Counted from the stretch's first letter, positions 25,625-34,960 are shown. The stretch: DNA of 64,000 nt from Paenibacillus sp. PastM-3 (GCF_029893965.1 NZ_JARXXP010000001.1:248001-312000), one strand, 5' to 3'. The notes: a model not told the origin generated them from the letters alone. A program made the numbers and translations.

Positions 25625-26944
25625 ATGGGTGAATTAAAAATACCAAAGCGGATGACAACGGCACTGGTCAATTCCCTGACTGCCGGAGTCGTGCCGCGGA
25701 TCGGGCTGGAGCATATCGCTGTCGGCCGCCGGCCTGAGGTGGAGGCGATACTCCGGGATATGGAGAACATCGCCGACGGCGGCGCGGCTTTCAAGTTGAT
25801 TACCGGCAAGTTCGGCAGCGGCAAAAGCTTTTTGCTGCAGATTATCCGCAACTATGCGATGGACCGTGACTTTGTGGTGGCCGATGCCGATCTGTCGCCT
25901 GAGCGCAGGCTGGTGGGTACGAAAGGGCAGGGACTGGCAACCTACCGGGAGCTGATGAGCCACCTGTCGACCCGCACCCGTCCAGACGGCGGAGCACTGG
26001 AGATCATGCTGCAGAAATGGATCATGGGGCTTCAGCAGGGTGTAATGCAGGAGAAGGGTCTTACAGCCGATGCCCCGCAGCTTGCGGAAGAGGTGGAACA
26101 GCAAATCTACAGTGTCGCTTCCGGGATGCGGGGCTTAGTGCACGGCTTTGATTTTGCCAAGGTGCTGGCTTCTTACTGGAACGGCCATAAGCTGGCCGAG
26201 GATGAGCTGAAGCAGGATGCGCTGCGCTGGCTGCGGGGCGAATTCGCCACCCGGACAGAGGCACGCAAGGCGCTTGGTGTCGGCGTCATCATTGATGACG
26301 ATAACTGGTACGATTATATGAAGCTCTGGGCGGAATTCACCGGGGCGATTGGATATAAGGGACTGCTGCTGTTCATTGACGAGGGTGTGAATCTCTACAA
26401 AATCACCAACAGCATCTCACGGCAGAGCAATTATGAGAAGCTATTAACCATGTTCAATGATACGATGCAGGGCAAGGCGGAGCGCCTGGGCATCTTTATC
26501 GGGGGCACCCCGCAGTTCGTTGAAGACGGACGGCGCGGCCTGTTCAGCTACGAAGCCCTTCGTTCACGGCTTGTGGCTGGGCGTTACGGAGCGGCAGGGC
26601 TAAGTAATTTTACCGGGCCAATCATTGCGCTGGAGATGCTATCCCATGAGGAGATTCTGGTGCTGCTGCAAAAGCTGCGGGATATTCATGCTCTGCACTA
26701 CGGCTATGAAGCAAGACTGACACAGGAGCAGCTGGTGCATTTCATGGAGGAGGCGGTGGGCAGGCTGGGTGCGGACGAGCTGCTGACTCCGCGCGAAATT
26801 GTGCGTGACTTCATGGATCTGCTGCACACCTTGAGCCAGCACCCTGAGCTGTCCTTTGAGAAGCTTGTCGGTGAGCGGACGATTAAACCGGACGCATCTG
26901 ATGAGAATGATTTGGACGGCCTGCTTGCGGAGTTTGACCTATGA
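25625..26944 (+). CDS. BrxD-like (DUF2791) P-loop ATPase
   Basis: The 439-residue protein is a P-loop ATPase of the DUF2791/BrxD family. It has Walker A GKFGSGKS at residues 61 to 68, a Walker B strand LLLFIDEG with D252 and E253, and a downstream GGTPQFVED arginine-containing segment. BrxD is a BREX type 2 accessory ATPase that accompanies the helicase BrxHI. Its ATG directly follows the TerB-protein stop, and its TGA overlaps the helicase ATG (ATGA), so all three are translationally coupled. Confidence 0.85.
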   Translation: MGELKIPKRMTTALVNSLTAGVVPRIGLEHIAVGRRPEVEAILRDMENIADGGAAFKLITGKFGSGKSFLLQIIRNYAMDRDFVVADADLSPERRLVGTKGQGLATYRELMSHLSTRTRPDGGALEIMLQKWIMGLQQGVMQEKGLTADAPQLAEEVEQQIYSVASGMRGLVHGFDFAKVLASYWNGHKLAEDELKQDALRWLRGEFATRTEARKALGVGVIIDDDNWYDYMKLWAEFTGAIGYKGLLLFIDEGVNLYKITNSISRQSNYEKLLTMFNDTMQGKAERLGIFIGGTPQFVEDGRRGLFSYEALRSRLVAGRYGAAGLSNFTGPIIALEMLSHEEILVLLQKLRDIHALHYGYEARLTQEQLVHFMEEAVGRLGADELLTPREIVRDFMDLLHTLSQHPELSFEKLVGERTIKPDASDENDLDGLLAEFDL

Positions 26945-29139
26945 GCAGCAACCCGTTCTACAGGCTCGCTCCTTTTATTAAAGAGTTTATTTACACAAAC
27001 CGCTGGGAGACGCTGCGCGAGGCCCAGGTGGATGCCTGCCGCGTGCTGTTCGATACGCCGCATCATCTGCTGATCGCCTCCGGGACGGCTTCGGGGAAGA
27101 CGGAGGCGGCTTTTTTTCCGGCGCTGACCGAGCTGTATGAGCGGCCGTCCGATTCCGTGGGCATCCTCTATATCGCGCCGCTCAAGGCGTTGATCAACGA
27201 TCAGTTCACGCGGTTAAATGATCTGCTGCGTGAAGGCAATATCCCGGTCTGGCACTGGCACGGCGACGTGCCGCAGGCGGACAAGACCAGGCTGATGCAG
27301 AAGCCTTCCGGCGTGCTCCAGATTACTCCGGAGTCGCTGGAAGGCCTGTTGATGAACCGGCCGAATGCCATTTTGGCCCTGTTCCATGATCTGCGCTTCA
27401 TCATCGTCGATGAAGTGCATGCGTTTATGGGCGCGGACCGCGGCATCCAGGTGCTCAGCCAGCTGGCGCGGATCTCGCGGATGGCCGGCTGCCATCCGCG
27501 GCGGATCGGGCTCTCCGCTACGCTGAGCGACTATGCCTCCGTGACGGAGTGGCTGGCCGCCGGCACGCGCGAGAGCGTAGAGGTGTCCGCGCCGCAGGGC
27601 GGGCGCAAGCTCCGGCTGAGCGTGGAGCATTTCTCGTTCCCGGATGCACGGGACGAGGTGCAGGCCGAACGGCTGGAGCAGGCGCGTCAGGCGTATTACG
27701 GGTTCATCTACGACCATACGCATCTGAAGAAGGCGCTGGTCTTCACGAACAGCCGCACGGATGCGGAGGAGACCATCCTGGAGATGCGGCGGGTGGCCGC
27801 GAAGCGCGGGGAGCGCGACGTGTTCCATGTGCACCACGGCAGCATCTCGGCGATGCTGCGCGAGGAGACGGAGGCCGCGCTCCGCGAGGGCTCCGGTCCG
27901 GCCGTTGCCGCAGCGACGCTGACGCTGGAGCTGGGCATTGACCTTGGCGAGCTGGAGCGTGTGCTGCAGCTCGGCGCGCCTTACAGCTGCGCGAGCTTCG
28001 TACAGCGGCTGGGGCGGTCCGGACGGCGCGGCGATGCCGCGTCCGAGATGATCTTCGTCACGCCCGAGGAGGAGGACGAGGAGGCGCAGCTTCCCGCGAG
28101 GATGCCGTGGACGCTGCTGCGGGCCATTGCCGTCATCGAGCTGTACGTGCGCGAGAAATGGGTTGAGCCGCTGAATGTCCGTCAGCTGCCGGTAGGGCTG
28201 CTCTATCATCAGACCATGAGCATCCTCAAGAGCATGGGCGAAGCTGAGCCGGAGGATCTGAAGGAGGCGGTATTAACATTGCCTTCCTTCCGCGGGATTG
28301 ATCCGGCGGATTATGATGCTTTTATGGAATACATGATTGCAATGGGACATATCGAAATGATGGATGAGGGCACGGTGCTGATCGGGCTGGCCGGCGAGAA
28401 GATCGTGAACAACTTCCGCTTCTACGCGGTGTTCAAGGACGATGAGGAGCATGTCGTGTATAACGGCACCGAGGAGATCGGTTCGATTACAACCGTGCCG
28501 CCGCCAGGCTATTGCTTCACCCTGGCCGGCAAGCTGTGGAAGATCGAAGAGGTCGACAACCGCCACAAAGCGGTTTACGTCAAAAGCTCGCGCGGCAAAG
28601 TAGACACCCTATGGCTGGGGGCAGGCGGTGATGTGCATACCCGCATCATGACCAAGATCCGCGAGGTGCTGGGCTCGACAGCGATATATCCATACCTTGC
28701 GCCAAGCGCCGCCGCCAGGCTGGAGCGGGCACGCCGGCTGGCGAAGGAGAGCGGGCTGCTAACCCGCGAGGTGCTGCCGGCCGGCGGCGATTCGATCTTT
28801 ATCCTGCCCTGGGCGGGCAGCCGGCAGTTCCGCACGCTGGAACGCCTGCTGAAGAACAACCTCAAAGGCCGGCTCGGCCTGCGTTCCGTCGTGCCGATGG
28901 AGCCATATTACATGGTCGTCGCCGGCAAGGTAGACGCTGAGACGCTGGAGGCGGAGATCCTCGCCGAGAGTGCGGCAGCTGCCGACCCGCTGTCACTGCT
29001 GGGACCGGATGAAGCCCCATACCTCGGCAAATACGATGAATTCATCCCGCATGACCTGCTGCGCAAGGCCTTTTCCCTGGACGGGCTGGATGTGCCGGGA
29101 CTGCAGGCCGTGCTGGGTAAGTGGCAGCAGGGGCATTGA
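26941..29139 (+). CDS. Lhr-type DExH-box helicase (BrxHI-like)
   Basis: The 732-residue protein is a superfamily 2 helicase. It has a Q-motif-like LREAQ (25-29), motif I SGTASGKT (47-54), motif II DEVH (157-160), motif III SATL (192-195), motif IV ALVFTNSRTDAEE, and motifs V/VI LELGIDLG and QRLGRSGRRGD near residue 360. Lhr-type helicases translocate on DNA or RNA:DNA hybrids. The C-terminal 300 residues include a winged-helix/beta-rich part typical of Lhr proteins. Its DNA, especially 27.4-28.1 kb, is visibly richer in GC than flanking genes. It has the ATPase and TerB protein as operon partners. Confidence 0.88.
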   Translation: MSSNPFYRLAPFIKEFIYTNRWETLREAQVDACRVLFDTPHHLLIASGTASGKTEAAFFPALTELYERPSDSVGILYIAPLKALINDQFTRLNDLLREGNIPVWHWHGDVPQADKTRLMQKPSGVLQITPESLEGLLMNRPNAILALFHDLRFIIVDEVHAFMGADRGIQVLSQLARISRMAGCHPRRIGLSATLSDYASVTEWLAAGTRESVEVSAPQGGRKLRLSVEHFSFPDARDEVQAERLEQARQAYYGFIYDHTHLKKALVFTNSRTDAEETILEMRRVAAKRGERDVFHVHHGSISAMLREETEAALREGSGPAVAAATLTLELGIDLGELERVLQLGAPYSCASFVQRLGRSGRRGDAASEMIFVTPEEEDEEAQLPARMPWTLLRAIAVIELYVREKWVEPLNVRQLPVGLLYHQTMSILKSMGEAEPEDLKEAVLTLPSFRGIDPADYDAFMEYMIAMGHIEMMDEGTVLIGLAGEKIVNNFRFYAVFKDDEEHVVYNGTEEIGSITTVPPPGYCFTLAGKLWKIEEVDNRHKAVYVKSSRGKVDTLWLGAGGDVHTRIMTKIREVLGSTAIYPYLAPSAAARLERARRLAKESGLLTREVLPAGGDSIFILPWAGSRQFRTLERLLKNNLKGRLGLRSVVPMEPYYMVVAGKVDAETLEAEILAESAAAADPLSLLGPDEAPYLGKYDEFIPHDLLRKAFSLDGLDVPGLQAVLGKWQQGH

Positions 29140-29293
29140 GAAGGGGAGGAAACCTCAGCGTGACCTCCCTTTGACGCTACTTGGATAAACAGAAATTTTA
29201 TTGTGATTGCATTTTGTGCAACAGATTCTGTGGTATACGATACAATTGATCATATGGGTAGCGGTAAGTGTTACTGTAGAATACTGACCCTCA

Positions 29294-29323
29294 GAAAAAG
29301 AGCAGCCGCAGCTGCTCTTTTTG
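29294..29323 (+). terminator. Terminator downstream of the helicase operon
   Basis: AAAAAGAGCAGC pairs with GCTGCTCTTTTT across a 4-base loop. It lies about 155 bases after the helicase stop. Confidence 0.85.
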
Positions 29324-29353
29324 TTGTTCAATTTTGCGATTAGAGGCTGCGAT

Positions 29354-29548
29354 TAAACTAAGTGGAATTTCGTCATCTAATTCCCAGTCATTCGCTCTAA
29401 ATCAGATTTTAGTTGGAAAAACGCCACTTAATCACAACGTTTTCGCTCCGAAAGCAGGATTCCGGCCAATCTAAGTAACGATTTTCCACTTAATCATCCT
29501 CAATCCCGATAAACAGCATATTTAAGTAGCAAAAATCCACCTAATCCC
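29354..29548 (+). repeat. Four diverged copies of a dyad repeat
   Basis: Four segments, near 29354-29385, 29407-29435, 29468-29499 and 29520-29548, follow one pattern: TTAAGTrG, an A/T-rich middle of about 8 bases, then CCACTTAATC. Each is therefore an imperfect inverted repeat, and the copies are about 50 to 60 bases apart. The rest of this noncoding stretch (29324-29580) carries no open frame that I would call a gene. Confidence 0.65.
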
Positions 29549-29580
29549 TGCAGGCAAACAATCTGCGAGCCTAAGCCGCC

Positions 29581-29700
29581 GATACCATCCCGCCCCGTCC
29601 CAAACCATCCCGTCTCATACCGCTTGATCCCGCACCATCCCGCTCTATCCCGCTCTATCCCGCTCTATCCCGCTCTATCCCGCTCTATCCCGCTCGATCC
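29581..29700 (+). repeat. 12-unit 10-bp minisatellite
   Basis: Twelve consecutive 10-base units stay exactly in register. Five are identical (CGCTCTATCC), one differs by one base (CGCTCGATCC), and six at the left end are diverged but mostly keep the ATCC ending. No reading frame over it looks coding. It lies about 130 bases before the sugar-binding protein gene. Confidence 0.9.
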
Positions 29701-29833
29701 CCCCATCGGGGGCACCCCATTCCAGCACTTATGGATATAGAAAAAACAAACCTTTTTTCTGCAGTTCCCACCTTGTTGGAAGCGCTTAATGAGATGATAA
29801 TTAGCCTATCACGAGTTAGGGGGCATACAAACA

Positions 29834-31219
29834 ATGGTCAAAAGAAACATGCAGAAATCACTGGCAATCGGATTCAGCGCAGTAATGGCACTCAGCTTGG
29901 CCGCATGCGGCAACTCTGGCAATAATGCTAACGACTCCGCAGCCACCAATGCACCCAATAGCACAAACAGTACAAACAGCGGCGGAAATGCAGCAGAACC
30001 TGCAACGGACAGCGGCAAAAAAGTAACAATTACCTTCCAGAACATTTATCCTGACCCGGCGACACCTTCGCACAAGATGATCAACGAGCTGACTGAGCAG
30101 TATATGAAGGACCATCCGAATGTCACGATTGAGCTGGACACCCTGAATACAGACCAGCAAAAGGTTAAGCTAAAAACACAGGCTGCTTCCAAGGAAGTGC
30201 CTGATATTACGATTGTGAACCCGGCTGCGCAGATGAAGCCGTTCGTGGATGCCGGGCTGTTCGCCCCGCTGAACGATGTGCTGGACCAGAACGGGCTGAA
30301 GGATACCTATCAGGAAGGTCTGCTGGACTATTACAGCTTCGACGGCAACGTGTACGCACTCCCGGACGGCAATAACATTGAGGTTGTGTACTACAACAAA
30401 GAGCTGTTCGAGCAGGCCGGTATTGCCAATACGCCTACCACATTCGAGGAAATGCTGCAGGACGTTAAGATCCTGAAGGATAAGGGCATTACACCGCTGG
30501 CGATCGGGGAAAAAGACTCCTGGACCGGTTCCTTCCTGTTCATGAATATCCTGCTGCGCACGAACGGTGGACCCGGCTTCCTGCAGGATGTAATGAACGG
30601 CAAGAAAACGTTCGAAGATCCTGCGTTCATTGAAGCGGTAGATGCATTCCAGCAGCTGGTGCAGGCCGGGGCCTTCCCGGACGGGGCAACCTCGATTGAT
30701 GCCAATGCCGGCGGTAATATTTTTAAATCAGGCAAAGCTGCCATGTGGGTGATCGGCTCCTGGGAGACCGGCGCGATCGACGCTTCCTCTGTAGCCGGCA
30801 AGGTAGGCGCCTTCCAGTTCCCTACAGTTAACGGCAAAGGCAATCCGAACGAATTCATGCTGGCACCGGGCAGCGCCTTCGCGATCTCCGCGAACAGCGA
30901 GCATCTGGCTGAAACCAAGGACTTCCTGAACTTCTTTGCCTCCAATCTGCCGAAAAAACAGTTCGAGCTGAAGAATGCCGTTGGACTCGGCCAGAAGGTG
31001 GACGGTGACCTGAAGGCGGCAGGATACTCTGATCTTGCTGTCAACATTGCCGGATTGTTTAACCAGGTTCAGGGCGGGGACCTCGCTTTTGACAACACGA
31101 TGAATCCGGCCACCGCACAGGTTCACCTGAGCAGCATCCAGAATCTGTTCGTACAGAAGGTGGATTCCGCAGCAGTGGCCAAAGAGCATCAGCAGGCTTT
31201 TGAAGCCAACAAGGAATGA
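29834..31219 (+). CDS. Sugar ABC transporter substrate-binding lipoprotein
   Basis: The 461-residue protein has a lipoprotein signal peptide with lipobox LAAC near residue 25 and an Asn/Thr/Ser-rich spacer. A family 1 (MalE-like) solute-binding fold follows: ITFQNIYPDP, PDITIVNPAAQMKPFVDAGLFAPLNDVL in parts, YALPDGNNIEVVYYNKELFEQAGI in parts, and KAAMWVIGSWE. It delivers an oligosaccharide to the two permeases downstream. An AAGCGCTT palindrome at about 29778, 50 bases upstream, resembles a LacI/CcpA-type core but matches the cre consensus poorly. Confidence 0.9.
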   Translation: MVKRNMQKSLAIGFSAVMALSLAACGNSGNNANDSAATNAPNSTNSTNSGGNAAEPATDSGKKVTITFQNIYPDPATPSHKMINELTEQYMKDHPNVTIELDTLNTDQQKVKLKTQAASKEVPDITIVNPAAQMKPFVDAGLFAPLNDVLDQNGLKDTYQEGLLDYYSFDGNVYALPDGNNIEVVYYNKELFEQAGIANTPTTFEEMLQDVKILKDKGITPLAIGEKDSWTGSFLFMNILLRTNGGPGFLQDVMNGKKTFEDPAFIEAVDAFQQLVQAGAFPDGATSIDANAGGNIFKSGKAAMWVIGSWETGAIDASSVAGKVGAFQFPTVNGKGNPNEFMLAPGSAFAISANSEHLAETKDFLNFFASNLPKKQFELKNAVGLGQKVDGDLKAAGYSDLAVNIAGLFNQVQGGDLAFDNTMNPATAQVHLSSIQNLFVQKVDSAAVAKEHQQAFEANKE

Positions 31220-31280
31220 GCATTTACAAGCATTAACGGTTTAGTTTTCAGGGGCTCCGGCCCCGCATAATAACACACTC

Positions 31281-31340
31281 CCCATTTCCGGTGCGGACAG
31301 CAGCCACAAAGGAAGCTGCTCCGCACCGGATTGTAATGGG
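31281..31340 (+). other. Long intercistronic stem-loop
   Basis: CCCATT and CCGGTGCGGA pair in order with TCCGCACCGG and AATGGG, and the inner AGCAGC pairs with GCTGC. Together they form a hairpin of about 60 bases between the binding protein and permease genes. There is no T-tract, so it is more likely an mRNA-stabilising element than a terminator. Confidence 0.7.
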
Positions 31341-31379
31341 CCTAGATAAAAGAATCTGCTTGATCTGGAGGCGGGAAAG

Positions 31380-32270
31380 ATGAAAGTACTTAAGGTGCCA
31401 GCACGTACAATAGCCGTCTTCGTATTGCCGTGTCTGCTCTTATATGTGTGCCTTGTGTTCATACCCATACTGGTATCCGTATATACAGGTCTGCTGAAAT
31501 GGGACGGCTTGTCGGCCGCAACGTTTATCGGGCTTGGCAATTTCAAGGATATGTTCTTTAATGACCCTGTGTTCTGGCCTTCGGTAAAAAGAACCCTGCT
31601 GTACGCCGTTGCTTCCATGGTGGAAATTCCGCTGTGTCTGCTCATGGCAATTCTGCTGAACCGTTATTTGCGCAGAGGCAATACGCTGGTGTCGATCTAT
31701 TTTACACCGGTCATTCTGTCTGTCGTTATCATTGGACAACTGTGGAAAACCGTCTACAATCCTACCTCCATGGGCGGTATGCTGAACGGGGTGCTGGTCT
31801 CCCTGGGGCTGGAGAGCTGGACGCATAACTGGCTGACGGAGCCGCAAATTGCGATGTACGCGCTGTATTTCGTATCCCTTTGGCAATACTTCGGCTATCA
31901 TCTGCTGATTCAATATACAGGTGTGCAAAATATTCCCGATGAGCTCTATGAAGCAGCCAAAATCGACGGGGCAGACGGCTTCAAGGCCGACCGTTATATC
32001 ACCCTTCCGCTGATCGTCCCGATTTTCAAAATATCGATTGTGCTCGCTTTTATCGGCTCGCTGCAGGCCTTTGATCTCGTTATGGTCATGACTGCCGGCG
32101 GCCCGGCCCATGCCACTGACGTCATTTCCACGCATATGTACAACAGCTCGTTCGGCTCCTTTAAATACGGGTACGGCAGTGCGATCGCGACCTTCCTCGT
32201 TGTGGTATGCCTGGTCTTCACCGGCTTTATCAATATGATTTTTAACCGGATCGACCGCAAATTCAATTAG
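31380..32270 (+). CDS. Sugar ABC transporter permease (MalF/UgpA type)
   Basis: The 296-residue protein has six predicted membrane helices and the permease EAA loop YEAAKIDGADGFKADRYITLPL (in parts) near residue 190, which contacts the ATPase. It forms half of the sugar channel with the next gene. GGAGG lies 7 bases before the ATG. No ATPase gene is present in the cluster, so a shared MsmX-like ATPase is expected elsewhere (inference from other Firmicutes). Confidence 0.9.
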   Translation: MKVLKVPARTIAVFVLPCLLLYVCLVFIPILVSVYTGLLKWDGLSAATFIGLGNFKDMFFNDPVFWPSVKRTLLYAVASMVEIPLCLLMAILLNRYLRRGNTLVSIYFTPVILSVVIIGQLWKTVYNPTSMGGMLNGVLVSLGLESWTHNWLTEPQIAMYALYFVSLWQYFGYHLLIQYTGVQNIPDELYEAAKIDGADGFKADRYITLPLIVPIFKISIVLAFIGSLQAFDLVMVMTAGGPAHATDVISTHMYNSSFGSFKYGYGSAIATFLVVVCLVFTGFINMIFNRIDRKFN

Positions 32271-32287
32271 ACAAGGGGTGCACGGTG

Positions 32288-33112
32288 ATGCAAACATTCA
32301 AAAAAGGAATCGTGTATCTGCTGTTCGCTATTCCGGTAGTAACCCAGCTGTATCCGCTGCTGTGGCTGGTGCTGTATTCACTCAAGACGAATGAAGAGAT
32401 TATGGACGGCAGCTTTTTTTCCTTTCCCAAAACGTTTCAATGGCATAATTACAGCGAGGCTTATACCTCGGGCAACTATCTGAAGTACCTGGGCAACAGT
32501 GTGTTTGTTACGGGGATCACGATGGTATGTGTCATTGTGCTGTCGTCCATGGTAGCTTACGCCATCTCCCGGTTTCGCTGGAAATACGGCGGTGTGGTGA
32601 TGACTATTTTTCTGATGGGGATGATGATCCCGATGCAGGCCACGCTGCTGCCGCTGATGATTATTTTCAAAAATATCCATGTCCTCAACACGCACTGGTC
32701 GCTGATTCTGCCGTACATCGCTTTTTCCACACCGATTGCCGTCTTTATCCTGTCAGGCTTTATGCGCGACATTCCGCATGAGATTGAAGAATCGGCGTTC
32801 ATCGACGGAGCGAGCGTGTACCGGATTTTTACCAGCATTATTCTCCCGGTGTCGGTTCCGCCAGTTATGACGGTGTGTATTCTGACCTTTATCAATATCT
32901 GGAATGAGTATATTCTGGCCGCCACGTTCATCTCTGCCGAGAAGCTGAAGACGCTGCCGTTCGGGGTATACACCTTTGTCAGCCAGTATTCGGTCAACTA
33001 CGGGAATATCGGCGCTTTTCTTGTCATGGGGGCGTTGCCGGTGATCCTGATCTACTTCTTTCTGTCGAACCGGATTACGAAAGGAATGGTTGCGGGGGCG
33101 GTCAAAGGCTAA
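32288..33112 (+). CDS. Sugar ABC transporter permease (MalG/UgpE type)
   Basis: The 274-residue protein is the second permease, with the coupling segment EIEESAFIDGASVYRIFTSIILPV in parts near residue 170. AAGGGGTG lies 7 bases before ATG 32288; the GTG three bases earlier is less likely. It is followed at once by the sensor kinase and regulator, suggesting one transcript from 29834 to 36165. Confidence 0.9.
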   Translation: MQTFKKGIVYLLFAIPVVTQLYPLLWLVLYSLKTNEEIMDGSFFSFPKTFQWHNYSEAYTSGNYLKYLGNSVFVTGITMVCVIVLSSMVAYAISRFRWKYGGVVMTIFLMGMMIPMQATLLPLMIIFKNIHVLNTHWSLILPYIAFSTPIAVFILSGFMRDIPHEIEESAFIDGASVYRIFTSIILPVSVPPVMTVCILTFINIWNEYILAATFISAEKLKTLPFGVYTFVSQYSVNYGNIGAFLVMGALPVILIYFFLSNRITKGMVAGAVKG

Positions 33113-33193
33113 AAGCCGTTGCTTTTCAAAAAGGGTTGGAATTATAATAGGGAACGGCAGAACAGATCAGGTGGGGCGAGGGAGGAGAGTCTT

Positions 33194-34960
33194 ATGCATA
33201 GAGGCTTTCATTCCATCCATTACCGGTTGTTTCTGCTGTTTCTTTTTTGCATGTCCAGTATTCTGCTTAGCGTCAGTCTGCTGTACTATAATCGGACTAC
33301 AGAGCAGCTGCATGAAAAAATCAGCGATCTGTCGCAGAAGAATGTTGCCCAGACGGCCGGGCTGTTCACCCTGCTCTATAAGGGATATGACGCACTGTCG
33401 AAGTCACTCAGCAATAACTTTGAAATGATCCGCCTGCTCAATGAAATAACCGATGAACCGGCGGTGGCCTATATTAATGAACAGACGATTACAAATATAA
33501 TCGGCTCTATTTTTTACTCGCGTGATGATCTCGTAGGCATACATGTCATTACCGACAAGGGCAAAATCTATAATTACGGCAACTATATGAATGTGGTCGA
33601 TCCGGATTATAAAACAACAGACTGGTACAAGCAACTACAGGCTTCCTCCGGTAAAATGGTCTGGCTCGGCGTCTATGAGCATTCGCTGATCGACCAGGTT
33701 GAGGACAGTCCTGTATTCGCTTTCGGACGGCAGATTTTTGACCTCAATGAGCATAAGCCGATCGGCATTGTCCTGTATGAGACCAATCCCGAGCCGGTGC
33801 TGGATGCGCTGGACAACCTGAAGCTCGGTGAGCACAGCCAGGTGTATCTGATGTCGCAGGACGGACGGTTTGTCTCCTCGGCTACTGATCCTACACCTGA
33901 GGTAGAGAATCTGCCCGCCCTGCCGGCTTATGAGGATGTGATGGTGAAGCAGGAGACAGACAGGCTGATTGTGGCCTCGAAGCTCTCTTTTTCAGGCTGG
34001 TGGGTCATGTCGATTACGCCGGATAAGGATCTCAATGTGGAGCTGGTCGAGATGAAGCGTTATCTGCTGATCGTCATTTCGATTCTAATCCTGGTATCCA
34101 CGCTGATTGCGTTCATTGTCTCCAGGAGCATTTCTTCACCGCTTAAGAAGGTTATCCGTGAAATGCGGCAGGTGGAGGTCGGGAATTTCCGCGGAATGGT
34201 CAATGTGTCGTCCTATCAGGAGATCAACATTCTTGTTGCCTCCTTCAACCGGATGGTACGGCGGATCGAAGAGCTGATTGAGCGCGTAAAGCTGTCGTCG
34301 GTCAGTGAAAAAAACGCCGAGCTGCACGCGCTGCAGTCCCAGGTGAATCCGCATTTTCTGTACAACACGCTCGATATGATCTACTGGATGCTGGATGAGG
34401 AGGGCAATGAGCAGCTTGGTGAGCTGGTGCTCTCCCTGTCGTCGATGTTCCGTTACAGCAGCCACTGGGAGGACGGGGCCGAGGTGACACTTGCGGAAGA
34501 GCTGGAGCAGACCGGCCATTATCTGGCCATCATCTCGATCCGCCTGGAAGGCCGGCTGCAGATCGTAACGGAAATCGGCGAGCGCTGGCTGGGCATCAAG
34601 GTGCCGAAGATGACGGTGCAGCCGGTCATCGAAAATGCTGTGAAGCATGGTCTGGAGCCGCTCGGCCGGCAGGGGATTCTCAAGGTGTATACCTGCGAGG
34701 AAGACAATAACCTTAAATTGGTGGTAGAAGATAACGGCAACGGCATGACGGAAACCGAGCTGCAGCACCTGCTGGATTCACTGGACGGAAGAGGTCCAAG
34801 GGAATCCGGCAAAAGCGGCATCGGCTTGCAGAATCTGCACCGCCGCCTGCAGCATATGTTCGGGGAGAGCTACGGGCTGCAGATTCAGAGCTATCCGGGG
34901 ACCGGGACCAGAGTTTCGATCCTGCTGCCGCTCACCGGGGAAGGAGACCTGATTACGTGA
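33194..34960 (+). CDS. YesM-type sensor histidine kinase
   Basis: The 588-residue kinase has an N-terminal membrane helix, an extracellular Cache-like sensor of about 240 residues, a second helix near residue 290 and a HAMP domain (SPLKKVIREMRQVEVGNF). The His_kinase box has the phospho-accepting histidine in QVNPHFLYNTLDM, and the ATPase lid includes VIENAVKHGL, VEDNGNGM and SGIGLQNLHRRL. YesM-type kinases sense extracellular or binding-protein-delivered glycans and phosphorylate AraC-type regulators. The start at 33194 is supported by GGAGGAG. It overlaps the regulator gene by four bases. Confidence 0.9.
   Translation: MHRGFHSIHYRLFLLFLFCMSSILLSVSLLYYNRTTEQLHEKISDLSQKNVAQTAGLFTLLYKGYDALSKSLSNNFEMIRLLNEITDEPAVAYINEQTITNIIGSIFYSRDDLVGIHVITDKGKIYNYGNYMNVVDPDYKTTDWYKQLQASSGKMVWLGVYEHSLIDQVEDSPVFAFGRQIFDLNEHKPIGIVLYETNPEPVLDALDNLKLGEHSQVYLMSQDGRFVSSATDPTPEVENLPALPAYEDVMVKQETDRLIVASKLSFSGWWVMSITPDKDLNVELVEMKRYLLIVISILILVSTLIAFIVSRSISSPLKKVIREMRQVEVGNFRGMVNVSSYQEINILVASFNRMVRRIEELIERVKLSSVSEKNAELHALQSQVNPHFLYNTLDMIYWMLDEEGNEQLGELVLSLSSMFRYSSHWEDGAEVTLAEELEQTGHYLAIISIRLEGRLQIVTEIGERWLGIKVPKMTVQPVIENAVKHGLEPLGRQGILKVYTCEEDNNLKLVVEDNGNGMTETELQHLLDSLDGRGPRESGKSGIGLQNLHRRLQHMFGESYGLQIQSYPGTGTRVSILLPLTGEGDLIT

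Noticed and set aside
29581-29700. Possible CRISPR array
   Set aside because: The units are 10 bases long and contiguous, without spacers, and no cas gene is present.
29774-29788. CcpA cre site before the sugar-binding protein gene
   Set aside because: The AAGCGCTT palindrome has at least three mismatches to the cre consensus, so only a vague LacI-type resemblance remains.
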